This document shows positions 34,000 to 42,468 of a stretch of 64,000 nucleotides of DNA, piece after piece. The translations under genes were made by a program, and so were the position numbers. Position 1 is the first letter of the stretch. Each line of letters begins with the position of its first letter. The notes under the pieces are model-generated. The model had not been told where the DNA came from. It worked only from the letters and a program-made list of their open reading frames with translations, and did not search any database. The DNA lies in NCBI RefSeq assembly GCF_030123505.1, contig NZ_CP126115.1:2556001-2620000 (forward strand), read 5' to 3'. This DNA comes from Neobacillus sp. YX16. Its GTDB lineage: Bacteria > Bacillota > Bacilli > Bacillales > Cytobacillaceae.

Positions 34000-34449
34000 T
34001 TGTTCAGTGATCAAGTTGGGAAACGTTCCACGAAAGTAAAAAACGTAGTGGAAAGAGGAGCGGTGAAGAAATTTGCGGAAGCCATCGGAGATATTCACCC
34101 TATCTATTTTGAAGAAGAAACAGGGAGAAATTCAAGATTTCGAAACAATATTGCTCCGCCAACATTTCCGAGGACGTTTGACTATGGAGTAATTGAGGGA
34201 TTAAATCTTCCCAATAAAGGCTTAATCCACGGGGAACAGACTTTTCATTACGAACGGCCGTTATTGGTTGGTGAAGAGATTGTATGTTACTCCGAAGTAA
34301 AAAAATACTTTGAGAAAAAAGGTAATTTTGGTGAAATGGGTTTTCTTGTCCTAGAAAGCTTTGGTGAAGATTTAGCTGGTAATACTATTTTTAGTTCAAC
34401 CTCGACAGTGGTTATTACTGAAGCAGTGAGGAAGGTGCTTACAAAATGA
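34000..34449 (+). CDS. MaoC-like dehydratase, N-terminal type (FAS1-like)
   Basis: A 149-residue hot-dog-fold protein of the MaoC N-terminal type. KKFAEAIGDIHPIYFEE resembles the hydratase motif region but with altered catalytic residues; APPTFPRTFDYG and GLIHGEQTFHYERPLLVGEEI are the usual family blocks. Such subunits pair with a catalytic MaoC partner, here the next gene, to form an (R)-specific enoyl-CoA hydratase heterodimer, as in mycobacterial HadAB-like pairs. TTG start behind GCGAGG. The 4-bp overlap with the next gene supports equal expression. Confidence 0.85.
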   Translation: MFSDQVGKRSTKVKNVVERGAVKKFAEAIGDIHPIYFEEETGRNSRFRNNIAPPTFPRTFDYGVIEGLNLPNKGLIHGEQTFHYERPLLVGEEIVCYSEVKKYFEKKGNFGEMGFLVLESFGEDLAGNTIFSSTSTVVITEAVRKVLTK

Positions 34450-34847
34450 GTACTCTTACACAGTTACTAGTTGGTGAATCAGTAAAAGAAATTCAGTTAG
34501 AGCCTGTCTCAAGAATCGATTTGATTAAATATGCAGGTGCATCTGGAGATTTTAATCCGATTCATACCATTGATGAGGAAGCAAAAAAGGCTGGATTACC
34601 AGGAATAATCGCACATGGTATGTGGACGATGGGTAATCTTGCAAAGCTTTTTACACGATATTTTGAAGAGGGATTCGTCAAGGATTATTCCATCCGTTTT
34701 AAAGGAATGGTCTTTTTAAATGATGTGATTACACTGAAAGCTACCTTGAAGGAAGTAGATGAACCCAACCTTCGTTTCCATGTTCAGGCTGTAAACCAAA
34801 ATGGGAATGAAGTTTTAAAAGGTGAGATTTTGTTTACCCAATATTAA
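34446..34847 (+). CDS. MaoC-like enoyl-CoA hydratase, catalytic subunit
   Basis: A 133-residue hot-dog protein. The hydratase-2 motif is intact: YAGASGDFNPIHTIDEEAKKAGLPGIIAHGMW, in which Asp and His are the catalytic pair. It should hydrate trans-2-enoyl-CoA to (R)-3-hydroxyacyl-CoA together with the preceding subunit. It starts in an ATGA overlap. The stereochemistry differs from classical (S)-specific beta-oxidation, so the SDR of this operon rather than a FadB-type enzyme would do the following oxidation. Confidence 0.88.
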   Translation: MSTLTQLLVGESVKEIQLEPVSRIDLIKYAGASGDFNPIHTIDEEAKKAGLPGIIAHGMWTMGNLAKLFTRYFEEGFVKDYSIRFKGMVFLNDVITLKATLKEVDEPNLRFHVQAVNQNGNEVLKGEILFTQY

Positions 34848-34855
34848 AGATTAAT

Positions 34856-34900
34856 AACCCGGCTAAAAGAGAGATTCATGCTTGAGGCTGGGTTTATTAC
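34856..34900 (+). terminator. Possible terminator/attenuator before the aldolase gene
   Basis: AACCCGGC pairs with GCTGGGTT (one G-T pair) across a 22-nt loop, followed by a T-rich but interrupted tail. It may cause partial termination between the MaoC genes and the aldolase gene. Confidence 0.4.
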
Positions 34901-34932
34901 TATGTTTTGTAATTAAAGGAGGAGAACCCTTT

Positions 34933-35700
34933 ATGACCACAAAAATGACACTAAGCTATGCCCCGCCAGTATTTCCAACCAGGGAAGAAGAGAGAAATCA
35001 CTTGAAACAAAAATTAGCGGCAGCATTTCGTTTATTTTCTAAATTTGGATTTGACGAAGGCGTTGCTGGCCATATAACTGCACGTGACCCAGAGAGGATG
35101 GATCATTTTTGGGTGAATCCATTTGGGATGCATTTTAGCCAAATAAAGGCATCAGATTTAATCCTTTGCAATCATGAAGGGACTGTAGTGGAAGGTAATT
35201 TTCCTGTTAACCGGGCTGCGTTTGCAATTCATTCCCAGATCCATGCTGCAAGGCCGGATGTAATAGCTGCTGCGCATGCCCATTCTGTTTATGGGAAGTC
35301 GTGGTCATCTTTAGGACGCCTTCTTGATCCGATTACACAGGATGCGTGTGCCTTTTACAATGATCATTCTTTATTTAATGATTTTACAGGTGTTGTTTTA
35401 GATACGGAGGAAGGGAAACGGATTGGTAAGGCTCTTGGAAATCGCAAGGCTTGTATTTTGAGAAATCATGGGTTGCTAACCGTAGGAAAGTCGGTGGATG
35501 AAGCAGCCTGGTGGTTTATAACTATGGAGCGTTCCTGCCAAGCTCAATTGCTCGCTGAAGCGGTTGGCACCCCTGTTGAAATTGATGATGAAAATGCAGC
35601 TTTCACATATGAAACTGTTGGTACAACAGATGCAGGCTGGTTCCAATTTCAGCCATTATGGAATCGGATTGTGAAAGAGCAGCCTGATTTATTAGCTTGA
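34933..35700 (+). CDS. Class II aldolase/adducin-domain protein
   Basis: A 255-residue zinc-dependent aldolase/adducin-type protein. GVAGHITARDP, HSQIHAARPDVIAAAHAHSVYG (two metal histidines) and ILRNHGLLTVGKSVDEAAWWF (third His) are present. Related proteins cleave sugar phosphates, or act in catabolic clusters as decarboxylases or aldolases on keto acids; the substrate is unknown. The start is ATG 34933 behind AAAGGAGG. Its place in a fatty-acid-like gene cluster is recurrent in bacilli but not explained. Confidence 0.85.
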   Translation: MTTKMTLSYAPPVFPTREEERNHLKQKLAAAFRLFSKFGFDEGVAGHITARDPERMDHFWVNPFGMHFSQIKASDLILCNHEGTVVEGNFPVNRAAFAIHSQIHAARPDVIAAAHAHSVYGKSWSSLGRLLDPITQDACAFYNDHSLFNDFTGVVLDTEEGKRIGKALGNRKACILRNHGLLTVGKSVDEAAWWFITMERSCQAQLLAEAVGTPVEIDDENAAFTYETVGTTDAGWFQFQPLWNRIVKEQPDLLA

Positions 35701-35767
35701 TGATTGCTCTCTGATGAGTCGTAATTTGGTCTTTTCAGAGAAATATATACCTCCCGGAGGAATATAC

Positions 35768-36676
35768 ATGAGGATTGGTATAGCAGGTACTGGTGCTATA
35801 GGCGGTTATATAGGCGGATTATTATGTAAAGCCGGAAATGAAGTTGTCTTCTTAGCACGAGGCAATAACCTGAAAACCTTAAGAGAAAAAGGATTAACAA
35901 TAGATAGTGAAGTAGAGAAGTTTACTATCAATGAGACATTTACTGATCAATATAAAGCCTTTTCTGATGTTGATTTGCTTTTGTTTTGTGTTAAATCAAC
36001 AGCAACAAATGAAGTAGCTAAAAAGTTAAAGCCGATATTAAAAGAAGAATGTTTCATCCTTACCCTGCAAAATGGAGTGGATAATGAAGAAATTCTTTCA
36101 GCTGAATTTGGAGAAAATAGAATTCTTTCAGCAGCTACCTATATTCAGGCTGGTGTAAAAGAACCAGGGGTTGTGACTCAAATTGGCGCGTCCCCTAGAC
36201 TAATCATTGGCGCACTAGATTATAGTTTGAAAGAAAAAGTAAATGAATTCTCCTCGTTATTTAATTCCGCAAGCATTGTAACGAATACCTCGAGCAAAAT
36301 TTTAGAAATGAAGTGGAAAAAACTTATTTGGAATGTTACCTTCAACCCACTTACAGCTTTGATAGAATCACCGATAGGTGCAATTTATGATGATAAAGGA
36401 TTAAATCAAATTGCTACTAATATCTGTAGAGAGGGAATTGCTGTAGCAAGAAAACTTGGATTTACTATTGAGGATAAATATTTTGAACAAATCATGGCTC
36501 AGGGACATATGGCACGGAATCATCATACATCTATGCTTCAGGATAGACTTGGCGGTAAGAGGATGGAGCTAGAATCTATCTGTGGTTATATTGTAAAAAA
36601 AGGGAAACAGGTGAAGGTAGATACTCCTGTCCTTGAAACCATTTATCACATTTTATCTTTTTACGAAAAATCATAG
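35768..36676 (+). CDS. Ketopantoate-reductase-family dehydrogenase (PanE/ApbA)
   Basis: A 302-residue NADPH-binding oxidoreductase. Rossmann motif GIAGTGAIGGYIGGLL (residues 4-19), CVKSTATNEV, LQNGVDNEE, and the C-terminal domain with KWKKLIWNVTFNPLTALIE (catalytic Lys) and ELESICGYIVKKGK. It could be a real 2-dehydropantoate 2-reductase, but the position inside a catabolic cluster suggests another 2-keto or 2-hydroxy acid. ATG 35768 follows CCGGAGG; the longer in-frame reading has no site. Confidence 0.85.
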   Translation: MRIGIAGTGAIGGYIGGLLCKAGNEVVFLARGNNLKTLREKGLTIDSEVEKFTINETFTDQYKAFSDVDLLLFCVKSTATNEVAKKLKPILKEECFILTLQNGVDNEEILSAEFGENRILSAATYIQAGVKEPGVVTQIGASPRLIIGALDYSLKEKVNEFSSLFNSASIVTNTSSKILEMKWKKLIWNVTFNPLTALIESPIGAIYDDKGLNQIATNICREGIAVARKLGFTIEDKYFEQIMAQGHMARNHHTSMLQDRLGGKRMELESICGYIVKKGKQVKVDTPVLETIYHILSFYEKS

Positions 36677-36730
36677 AAAAGGAAAAAATTCAATAAAGAT
36701 AGATTAATATAGAAAAAATTAAGACTTATA

Positions 36731-36764
36731 CTGCTTGCTCCAACCAGAATAAGCAGATTTTTAA
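36731..36764 (+). terminator. Probable terminator of the first catabolic operon
   Basis: CTGCTT pairs with AAGCAG across a 14-nt loop, followed by ATTTTTAAAAA. It lies 55 bp after the ketopantoate-reductase-like gene and before the next promoter. Confidence 0.5.
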
Positions 36765-36815
36765 AAATAATATGATTGTAAAATACTAACGAGAAATTTG
36801 GTGAAAAAATAGATA

Positions 36816-36844
36816 TTGAATATTATAAATATTTTGTATATTAT
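36816..36844 (+). promoter_or_regulatory. Sigma-A promoter of the SDR-thiolase-liv operon
   Basis: TTGAAT at 36816-36821, 17 bp, TATTAT at 36839-36844. The operator O2 starts 11 bp further on. Confidence 0.68.
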
Positions 36845-36855
36845 GTCCTTAGCAA

Positions 36856-36875
36856 CATACCAACTAGTTAGTATG
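36856..36875 (+). promoter_or_regulatory. Palindromic operator O2, TetR-family type
   Basis: CATACCAACTAGTTAGTATG is a 20-bp palindrome with one mismatched pair, nearly the same as O1 and in the same position relative to its -10 box. The two operons are probably repressed by one protein. Confidence 0.72.
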
Positions 36876-36924
36876 TAGAAAATTCATATAGATAGATAAT
36901 ATATGTCAATGGGAGGAAACGTCG

Positions 36925-37698
36925 ATGCATGTGAAGGAATTATTTGATTTAACAGGAAAAGTTGCGATTGTTACAGGCGGAGGCAGGGGGCTTGGTCAAC
37001 AAATTGCAGAGGGATATGCAGAAGCTGGTGCCAGTGTTGTGGTTTGTTCAAGAAAGTACGAAGCGTGTCAGGAAGTCAGTGAAGGGTTAAAGAAAATGGG
37101 TGTAGATAGCCTTGCATTAAAATGTGATGTAACCAATCCAGAAGATGTAAAGAAGGTGGTCGAAACCACTCTGGAAAGGTTTGGGAGGATTGACATCCTC
37201 GTAAATAATAGTGGTGCTACCTGGGGAGCACTGGTAGAAGAAATGCCGCTAGATGCATGGAAAAAGGTAATGGACGTCAATGTAACCGGTACCTTTCTCA
37301 TGTCACAGAGTGTGGGCAAAGCCATGCTCGAGCAAAAGTCTGGAAAAATCATTAATATTGCCTCTGTGGCTGGTCTCAAAGGCAGTAACCCAAAATATAT
37401 GAATACCATTGGCTACAATACCTCTAAAGGGGCGGTCATTACTTTTACAAAGGATTTAGCGGTTAAATGGGGACCACACGGAATCTATGTAAATGCAATT
37501 GCACCAGGTTTTTTCCCTACGAAAATGTCAAAAGGGCTGCTTGAGAATGGCAGCGAAGGAATTCTAGAAGGGACTCCATTACGTAAGTTCGGATCAGATA
37601 CTGACTTAAAAGGAGTTGCTTTATTCCTAGCGGCACCAGCTTCTAATTTTATTACAGGGGACATTATAGTTGTGGATGGCGGCGCCCACGCAATGTAG
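36925..37698 (+). CDS. SDR oxidoreductase
   Basis: A 257-residue classical SDR. TGGGRGLGQQ (residues 18-27), NNSGATWGALVEEM in place of the usual NNAG, IASVAGLKGS and YNTSKGAVITFTKDLAVKWG with catalytic Tyr and Lys, and NAIAPGFFPTKM. The SRK after beta-2 (VVVCSRKYE) suggests NADP. It resembles gluconate 5-dehydrogenase-like and 3-hydroxyacyl-type SDRs. First gene behind O2; a GGGAGGAAA site precedes the ATG. Confidence 0.87.
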   Translation: MHVKELFDLTGKVAIVTGGGRGLGQQIAEGYAEAGASVVVCSRKYEACQEVSEGLKKMGVDSLALKCDVTNPEDVKKVVETTLERFGRIDILVNNSGATWGALVEEMPLDAWKKVMDVNVTGTFLMSQSVGKAMLEQKSGKIINIASVAGLKGSNPKYMNTIGYNTSKGAVITFTKDLAVKWGPHGIYVNAIAPGFFPTKMSKGLLENGSEGILEGTPLRKFGSDTDLKGVALFLAAPASNFITGDIIVVDGGAHAM

Positions 37699-37733
37699 AT
37701 TGGAAATCAAATAGAGCCAAGGGGTGAAGTTAG

Positions 37734-38903
37734 ATGAAAAGAGATGCTGTAATCGTTTCAGCGGTTAGAACAGCTATTGGCAGGCAGGGTGGTGCCCTTG
37801 CTGCAATACCAGCACATGTTCTAGGTGCAGAGGTGATAAAAGAAGCAATAAAGCGTGCAAATATTGACCCTGAAATGATTGATGATGTCCTAATCGGAAA
37901 TGTTTTATCAGGTGGAGGAAATATTGCTAGATTAACAGCTTTGCAGACAGGATTATCGTTGAATCTGCCAGGTATAACGGTCGACCGCCAATGCGGGTCG
38001 GGTATTAATGCAATCAATCTAGCAGCTCAAGCCATTCGAGCAGGCGATGGGGATATTTATATTGCTGGTGGTACAGAGAGTATGAGCCGGGCGCCGTATT
38101 TGATGGATCGTCCTGAAAGGCCATACAGTGCTTCACCCCCTAGCTTTAGAAAATCACAGCTTTCACCAAAGGAAATTGGAGATCCTCCAATGGGAATCAC
38201 AGCTGAGAATCTCGTAGAAAAATATAAGATTACGAGAGAAGAACAAGACGAATTTGCCTTTCAGAGTCAACAAAGAATGAGTGTGGCAATGGAAGAGGGG
38301 CGCTTTGATGAACAAATCGTTCCAATTACAATACCGGTAAAAAAGGGTGAGCCACTAGTATTTAAGAAGGATGAACATCCACGTCCGCAAACAACCCTTG
38401 AGGCATTGTCGAAGCTTCAGCCTTCCTTTTTAAAAGATGGAACTGTAACAGCTGGAAATAGTTCTGGATTAAATGATGCTGCCGCCGCTCTCGTCATTAT
38501 GTCGAGAGAAAAAGCGGAAGAATTCAATCTAACCCCTTTAGCAGTTATTCGCTCCTATGCAGTAGCGGGTGTTGACCCGAATATTATGGGAATTGGACCA
38601 GTTCCAGCCGTGAAAAAGGTAATGGAGAAGTCCGGGTTAACATTAGAAGAGATTGATTTGATTGAAATCAATGAAGCCTTTGCGGCACAGGTTCTTGCTT
38701 GTAATCGTGAGCTTAACATGGATTTAGAAAAAGTAAATGTAAACGGCGGCGCAATTGCACACGGACATCCGCTTGGTGCTACAGGTGCTATTTTGGTAAC
38801 GAAAGCTGTTTATGAACTAAAACGAACGAATGGAAGATATGCCCTCATTACGGCTTGTATTGGCGGCGGTCAGGGAATTGCTGCCATAATTGAAAAAGAG
38901 TAA
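37734..38903 (+). CDS. Thiolase (acetyl-CoA C-acyltransferase)
   Basis: A 389-residue type II thiolase. The acyl-accepting Cys87 is in DRQCGSGINAI. The C-terminal catalytic parts are NEAFAAQVLA, NGGAIAHGHPLGATGA (His) and CIGGGQGIAAI (second Cys). It should cleave 3-ketoacyl-CoA to acetyl-CoA and a shortened acyl-CoA, closing the beta-oxidation steps of the first operon, though biosynthetic condensation is possible. GGGGTGAAG precedes the ATG. Confidence 0.93.
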   Translation: MKRDAVIVSAVRTAIGRQGGALAAIPAHVLGAEVIKEAIKRANIDPEMIDDVLIGNVLSGGGNIARLTALQTGLSLNLPGITVDRQCGSGINAINLAAQAIRAGDGDIYIAGGTESMSRAPYLMDRPERPYSASPPSFRKSQLSPKEIGDPPMGITAENLVEKYKITREEQDEFAFQSQQRMSVAMEEGRFDEQIVPITIPVKKGEPLVFKKDEHPRPQTTLEALSKLQPSFLKDGTVTAGNSSGLNDAAAALVIMSREKAEEFNLTPLAVIRSYAVAGVDPNIMGIGPVPAVKKVMEKSGLTLEEIDLIEINEAFAAQVLACNRELNMDLEKVNVNGGAIAHGHPLGATGAILVTKAVYELKRTNGRYALITACIGGGQGIAAIIEKE

Positions 38904-38973
38904 AGCAGAGTGAAGCAGAGGCAAAATACTCTGGCGTGAACTTCAAGAAGAAGGACTGAAGAAAGGAGGAAGT

Positions 38974-38985
38974 ATGGTTAAGTAA
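38974..38985 (+). other. Three-codon minigene M-V-K-stop with strong ribosome site
   Basis: AAAGGAGG (38962-38969) is followed 4 bp later by ATG GTT AAG TAA. This would be translated only as a tripeptide. It is followed at once by an 11-bp hairpin. It may be a leader minigene or the remains of a lost gene between thiolase and livH. Confidence 0.4.
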
Positions 38986-38992
38986 TTAGGGA

Positions 38993-39022
38993 ACCATTGG
39001 AGCGAGGATTGGCTCCAATGGT
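38993..39022 (+). repeat. 11-bp perfect hairpin before livH
   Basis: ACCATTGGAGC pairs perfectly with GCTCCAATGGT across 8 nt. There is no T-run, so it is more likely an mRNA processing or stability element between thiolase and the transporter genes than a terminator. Confidence 0.55.
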
Positions 39023-39049
39023 ATCATCGTGTGAAATTAGGAGGGAAAT

Positions 39050-39913
39050 ATGGAGATATTGATTCAGCAATTGTTTAATGGGTTAACAATTGGAAGCGTT
39101 TACAGTCTAGTGGCTTTAGGATTAACGCTAGTTTATGGAATCCTTCACATTCCAAATTTTGCACATGGTGCATTATACATGATGGGTGGCTACATAACGT
39201 TAACCATGATGACTAAATACGGATTTCACTATTGGCTAGCAATTTTTATATCTATTTTGGTGGTTGGACTAATAGGCGTTCTAATGGAAAGGTTTGTTTT
39301 TCATCCTCTCAGAGAGGCACCACCCATTCATGATAAGATCGCTGCCATTGGTATTCTCTTATTCTTGGAAGCATTTGCTCAATTTGTCTGGGGAGCAGAA
39401 TATCAAAGCATGCCAACTCCGTATGGACAGGTTGTTGAAATCTTTGGATTAACCTTCACGATGCAGCGCTTGCTTATTGTCATTGCCGCAATTGTCGTCA
39501 TGATTCTTTTAACATTATTCTTGAAAAAAACCTTTACTGGTTCAACGATTATTGCCATGTCACAAAACCGTGAAGGAGCAAACCTTGTTGGAATTAACAC
39601 AAATAAAGTTGCCATGCTTACCTTCATGATTTCTGGTGGTTTAGCGGCAATAGCGGCTTCCTTGAGCGCGCCAATTAATCTAGTATTTCCAGGAATGGGA
39701 CATCTTGTTATTTTAAAAGCTTTTGTCATCATTATTCTTGGTGGGATGGGAAGTGTTCCTGGAGCAATTTTAGGCGGCTATATTTTAGGGTTTACTGAAA
39801 GCTTAGGGGCAACCTATATATCCAATGAATACAAGGACATTATAGCCTTTGTACTCCTTGTCATTATTCTATCAGTTAAGCCAACTGGTCTTTTCTCAAA
39901 GGGGGGCCACTAA
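39050..39913 (+). CDS. livH: Branched-chain-amino-acid-type ABC permease, LivH
   Basis: A 287-residue permease with about eight helices. It has FNGLTIGSVYSLVALGLTLVYG and PNFAHGALYMMG at the N terminus, and ILGGMGSVPGAILGGYILG, the cytoplasmic loop contacting the ATPase, near the end. GGAGGG site before the ATG. Although the family is named for branched-chain amino acids, many members import aromatic acids, amides, urea or short acids; the catabolic context suggests a carboxylate-like substrate. Confidence 0.92.
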   Translation: MEILIQQLFNGLTIGSVYSLVALGLTLVYGILHIPNFAHGALYMMGGYITLTMMTKYGFHYWLAIFISILVVGLIGVLMERFVFHPLREAPPIHDKIAAIGILLFLEAFAQFVWGAEYQSMPTPYGQVVEIFGLTFTMQRLLIVIAAIVVMILLTLFLKKTFTGSTIIAMSQNREGANLVGINTNKVAMLTFMISGGLAAIAASLSAPINLVFPGMGHLVILKAFVIIILGGMGSVPGAILGGYILGFTESLGATYISNEYKDIIAFVLLVIILSVKPTGLFSKGGH

Positions 39914-40914
39914 TGTCGAAGATTCAAAAAATTGTTATTCTCGTACTCATACTTTTTGCCATCGTCTTTCCTTTAATAAGCAAGAACGACTATTTCATTC
40001 ATATTATGACACTTTCCTTTATTTGGATGATTGGTGTTTATGGACTAAATCTTCTAGCAGGTTTTACCGGCTACCTATCCTTGGCACATGCTGGTTTCTT
40101 TGCCATAGGTGCCTATTCTCTTGGGTTGTTAACCGCTAAAGCAGAAATGAATTTCTGGCCGGCTCTTTTTTTATCACTCGTCATTACTGGTGTATTAGGG
40201 TTCTTTGCAGGTCTTATCTCACTAAGAACGAAGGAGCATTTTTTTGCAATTTACACACTTTGTGTTGGCTACATTATTTATCTTGTTATTGATAAATGGG
40301 ACAGCCTAACAGAGGGTGTACGTGGATTAATTGGTATTCCAGCACCAGCAAACATCGGACCTCTTTCTTTTGAGACACTTCATTCTCATTATTATTTAGT
40401 ATTGTTTTTCCTTCTACTAGTTGTTCTTATCATGTATCGAATCGTTCACTCCCTATCAGGCAGGACCTATATCGCCATACGCAATAGTGAAGATTTGGCA
40501 CAGACGATTGGGATTTCCACGATGAAAAATAAATTAACGGTCTTTGTTATTTCAACGGTTATTGCAGGTTTATCAGGGGCTCTTTATGCTTCATTTGTCC
40601 GTTTTATTGGACCTGATATTGGATCGATTGCTATTGTGTTTGATTTTCTTACCTATTTACTTGTAGGCGGGATTGGCACTCTAAGCGGTCCCATTGTTGG
40701 TACGCTGCTAATCGTCGTCCTTTCACAGCGTCTTCAGTTTTTACAGGATTACCGGATGCTCGTTTTCGGACCGGTGTTAACACTGTTGATTATTTTTTAT
40801 CCTCGGGGAATTGTTGGGGCAGTGGCTGCCTTTGGTCAGAAGCGCAGAGGACAGGTTCATAAATCAAACATCCAAGCAGCGAACCTGCCAGAAGAACAAG
40901 TAAAGGAGGGGTAA
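39913..40914 (+). CDS. livM: Branched-chain-amino-acid-type ABC permease, LivM
   Basis: A 333-residue second permease of the HAAT family with about nine helices. GLNLLAGFTGYLSLAHAGFFAIGAY is the family signature, and LVGGIGTLSGPIVGT is the coupling loop. It starts in a one-base TAATG overlap with livH, so the two are translated together. The last 30 residues are charged and cytoplasmic. Confidence 0.92.
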   Translation: MSKIQKIVILVLILFAIVFPLISKNDYFIHIMTLSFIWMIGVYGLNLLAGFTGYLSLAHAGFFAIGAYSLGLLTAKAEMNFWPALFLSLVITGVLGFFAGLISLRTKEHFFAIYTLCVGYIIYLVIDKWDSLTEGVRGLIGIPAPANIGPLSFETLHSHYYLVLFFLLLVVLIMYRIVHSLSGRTYIAIRNSEDLAQTIGISTMKNKLTVFVISTVIAGLSGALYASFVRFIGPDIGSIAIVFDFLTYLLVGGIGTLSGPIVGTLLIVVLSQRLQFLQDYRMLVFGPVLTLLIIFYPRGIVGAVAAFGQKRRGQVHKSNIQAANLPEEQVKEG

Positions 40915-40916
40915 GC

Positions 40917-41684
40917 ATGATATTTCTAGAAACGAAGAAGTTAACTAAAAATTTTGGTGGTTTAGTGGCTGTTAACAATGTTGACTTTGTGATTGAGCAA
41001 GGAAAGATAAATGCCATTATTGGTCCAAATGGTGCTGGGAAGTCTACCTTTTTTAACTTAATCAGCGGCTTTCATCCTCCAAGCTCAGGACAGGTTATCT
41101 TTAAAGGACAGGATGTTACCCATATACCTGCTAATAAAATAGCTCAGCTGGGGGTGGCAAGAACCTTCCAAACTACCAATCTATTCGAGCAATCAACGGT
41201 TTTAGATAATATTATTGTCGGTCATCGATTACGGACAAAGTCTAATTTGTTCGATGCGATTTTCCGTACAAAACGGCTTAAAACGGAGGAAGCCCTTTGT
41301 CGTGATAAAGCATTGGAGGTTATTGAATTTGTTGATTTGCAAAAGGCAGCGCATAAACCGGTTGCAGGCTTAACACAAGAAGAGAAAAAAAGGACAGCAT
41401 TTGCGCTTGCACTGGCGACTAATCCCGAAATTGTTTTTCTAGATGAACCAGCTGCCGGAGTCAACCCTGATGAAACAGAAGGCTTGGCAGATTTAATAAG
41501 AAAGATGGCAGATAAAGGAGTCACAGTTTGTCTAATTGAGCACAAAATGCAAATGATTATGAAGTTGGCAGACAAAATTATGGTGTTGAATTATGGTGAA
41601 AAGATTGCTGAGGGTAAACCAGCAGAAATTCAGAATAATGAAGCGGTGATAAAGGCTTATCTGGGAGGTAGTGCAATTGCTTAG
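40917..41684 (+). CDS. livG: HAAT-family ABC ATPase, LivG
   Basis: A 255-residue ATPase: Walker A GPNGAGKST, the Q-loop in VARTFQTTNLF, a signature that is unusual (LTQEEKKRTAFALAL in place of LSxGxQR), Walker B IVFLDEPAAGVNPDE, and switch His in LIEHKM. The weak signature motif suggests that the paired LivF carries the canonical site. AAAGGAGGGG precedes the ATG two bases after the livM stop. Confidence 0.9.
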   Translation: MIFLETKKLTKNFGGLVAVNNVDFVIEQGKINAIIGPNGAGKSTFFNLISGFHPPSSGQVIFKGQDVTHIPANKIAQLGVARTFQTTNLFEQSTVLDNIIVGHRLRTKSNLFDAIFRTKRLKTEEALCRDKALEVIEFVDLQKAAHKPVAGLTQEEKKRTAFALALATNPEIVFLDEPAAGVNPDETEGLADLIRKMADKGVTVCLIEHKMQMIMKLADKIMVLNYGEKIAEGKPAEIQNNEAVIKAYLGGSAIA

Positions 41685-42384
41685 TTTGAAAAATATCTCT
41701 GTCAAATATGGAGGCTTTACAGCTGTTCATGACATAAATATCGAAGTAAGTGAAGGAGAAATTGTTGTTTTATTAGGTTCAAATGGTGCAGGCAAAAGCA
41801 CCACCTTTCGAACAATCAGCGGTTTATCTAAGCCTTCAAAAGGTGAGGTTTTTTTTGAAGGTAAATCCTTAAACAAGGTTTCAGCCGATAGAATTGTTCA
41901 ATTAGGGATTGGGCAATGTCCGGAGGGAAGGAAGCTTTTCCCGGCAATGACGGTTCAGGAAAACCTGAAGATGGGGGCTTTTGTTCATAGAAGGAAGAAA
42001 GACGAAATAAAAAAATCCTTGGAGCATGTGTATGAACTATTTCCTATTCTCCGTGATAAGAATGACGATGCTGCCGGATCCTTAAGTGGTGGACAGCAGC
42101 AAATGTTAGCTATCGGCAGGGCTCTAATGTCAAAACCAAAGCTGATGCTGCTTGATGAACCGTCAGTAGGACTTGCTCCGTTAATTGTGGAGCAAATGTT
42201 TGAGGTCATTCAGCAAATAAATCGGGAGGGGACAACGATACTGTTGGCTGAACAAAATGCCAACGCAGCCTTAAAAATAGCAGATAAAGGCTATGTTTAT
42301 GAAAATGGCTCTATTGTCCTTCAAGGATCTTCAGAAGAGTTATTTGCAAATGATGAGGTTAGGAAGGCGTACATAGGAGCTTAG
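41677..42384 (+). CDS. livF: HAAT-family ABC ATPase, LivF
   Basis: A 235-residue ATPase: Walker A GSNGAGKST, IGQCPEGRKLFPAMTVQENL, canonical signature LSGGQQQMLAIGRAL, Walker B LMLLDEPSVGLAP, and switch region LLAEQNANAAL. I place the start at TTG 41677, 8 bp after GGGAGG (41663-41668); the GTG at 41671 is too close to that site. It overlaps livG by 8 bp. Confidence 0.91.
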   Translation: MLSLKNISVKYGGFTAVHDINIEVSEGEIVVLLGSNGAGKSTTFRTISGLSKPSKGEVFFEGKSLNKVSADRIVQLGIGQCPEGRKLFPAMTVQENLKMGAFVHRRKKDEIKKSLEHVYELFPILRDKNDDAAGSLSGGQQQMLAIGRALMSKPKLMLLDEPSVGLAPLIVEQMFEVIQQINREGTTILLAEQNANAALKIADKGYVYENGSIVLQGSSEELFANDEVRKAYIGA

Positions 42385-42468
42385 AATTGTAGGTCATCTA
42401 AGGGGGTGATGTTCACATTCACCATGTTTTGCGACTGAAAATTCAATGAAAATACGAGGGGGAAAACC

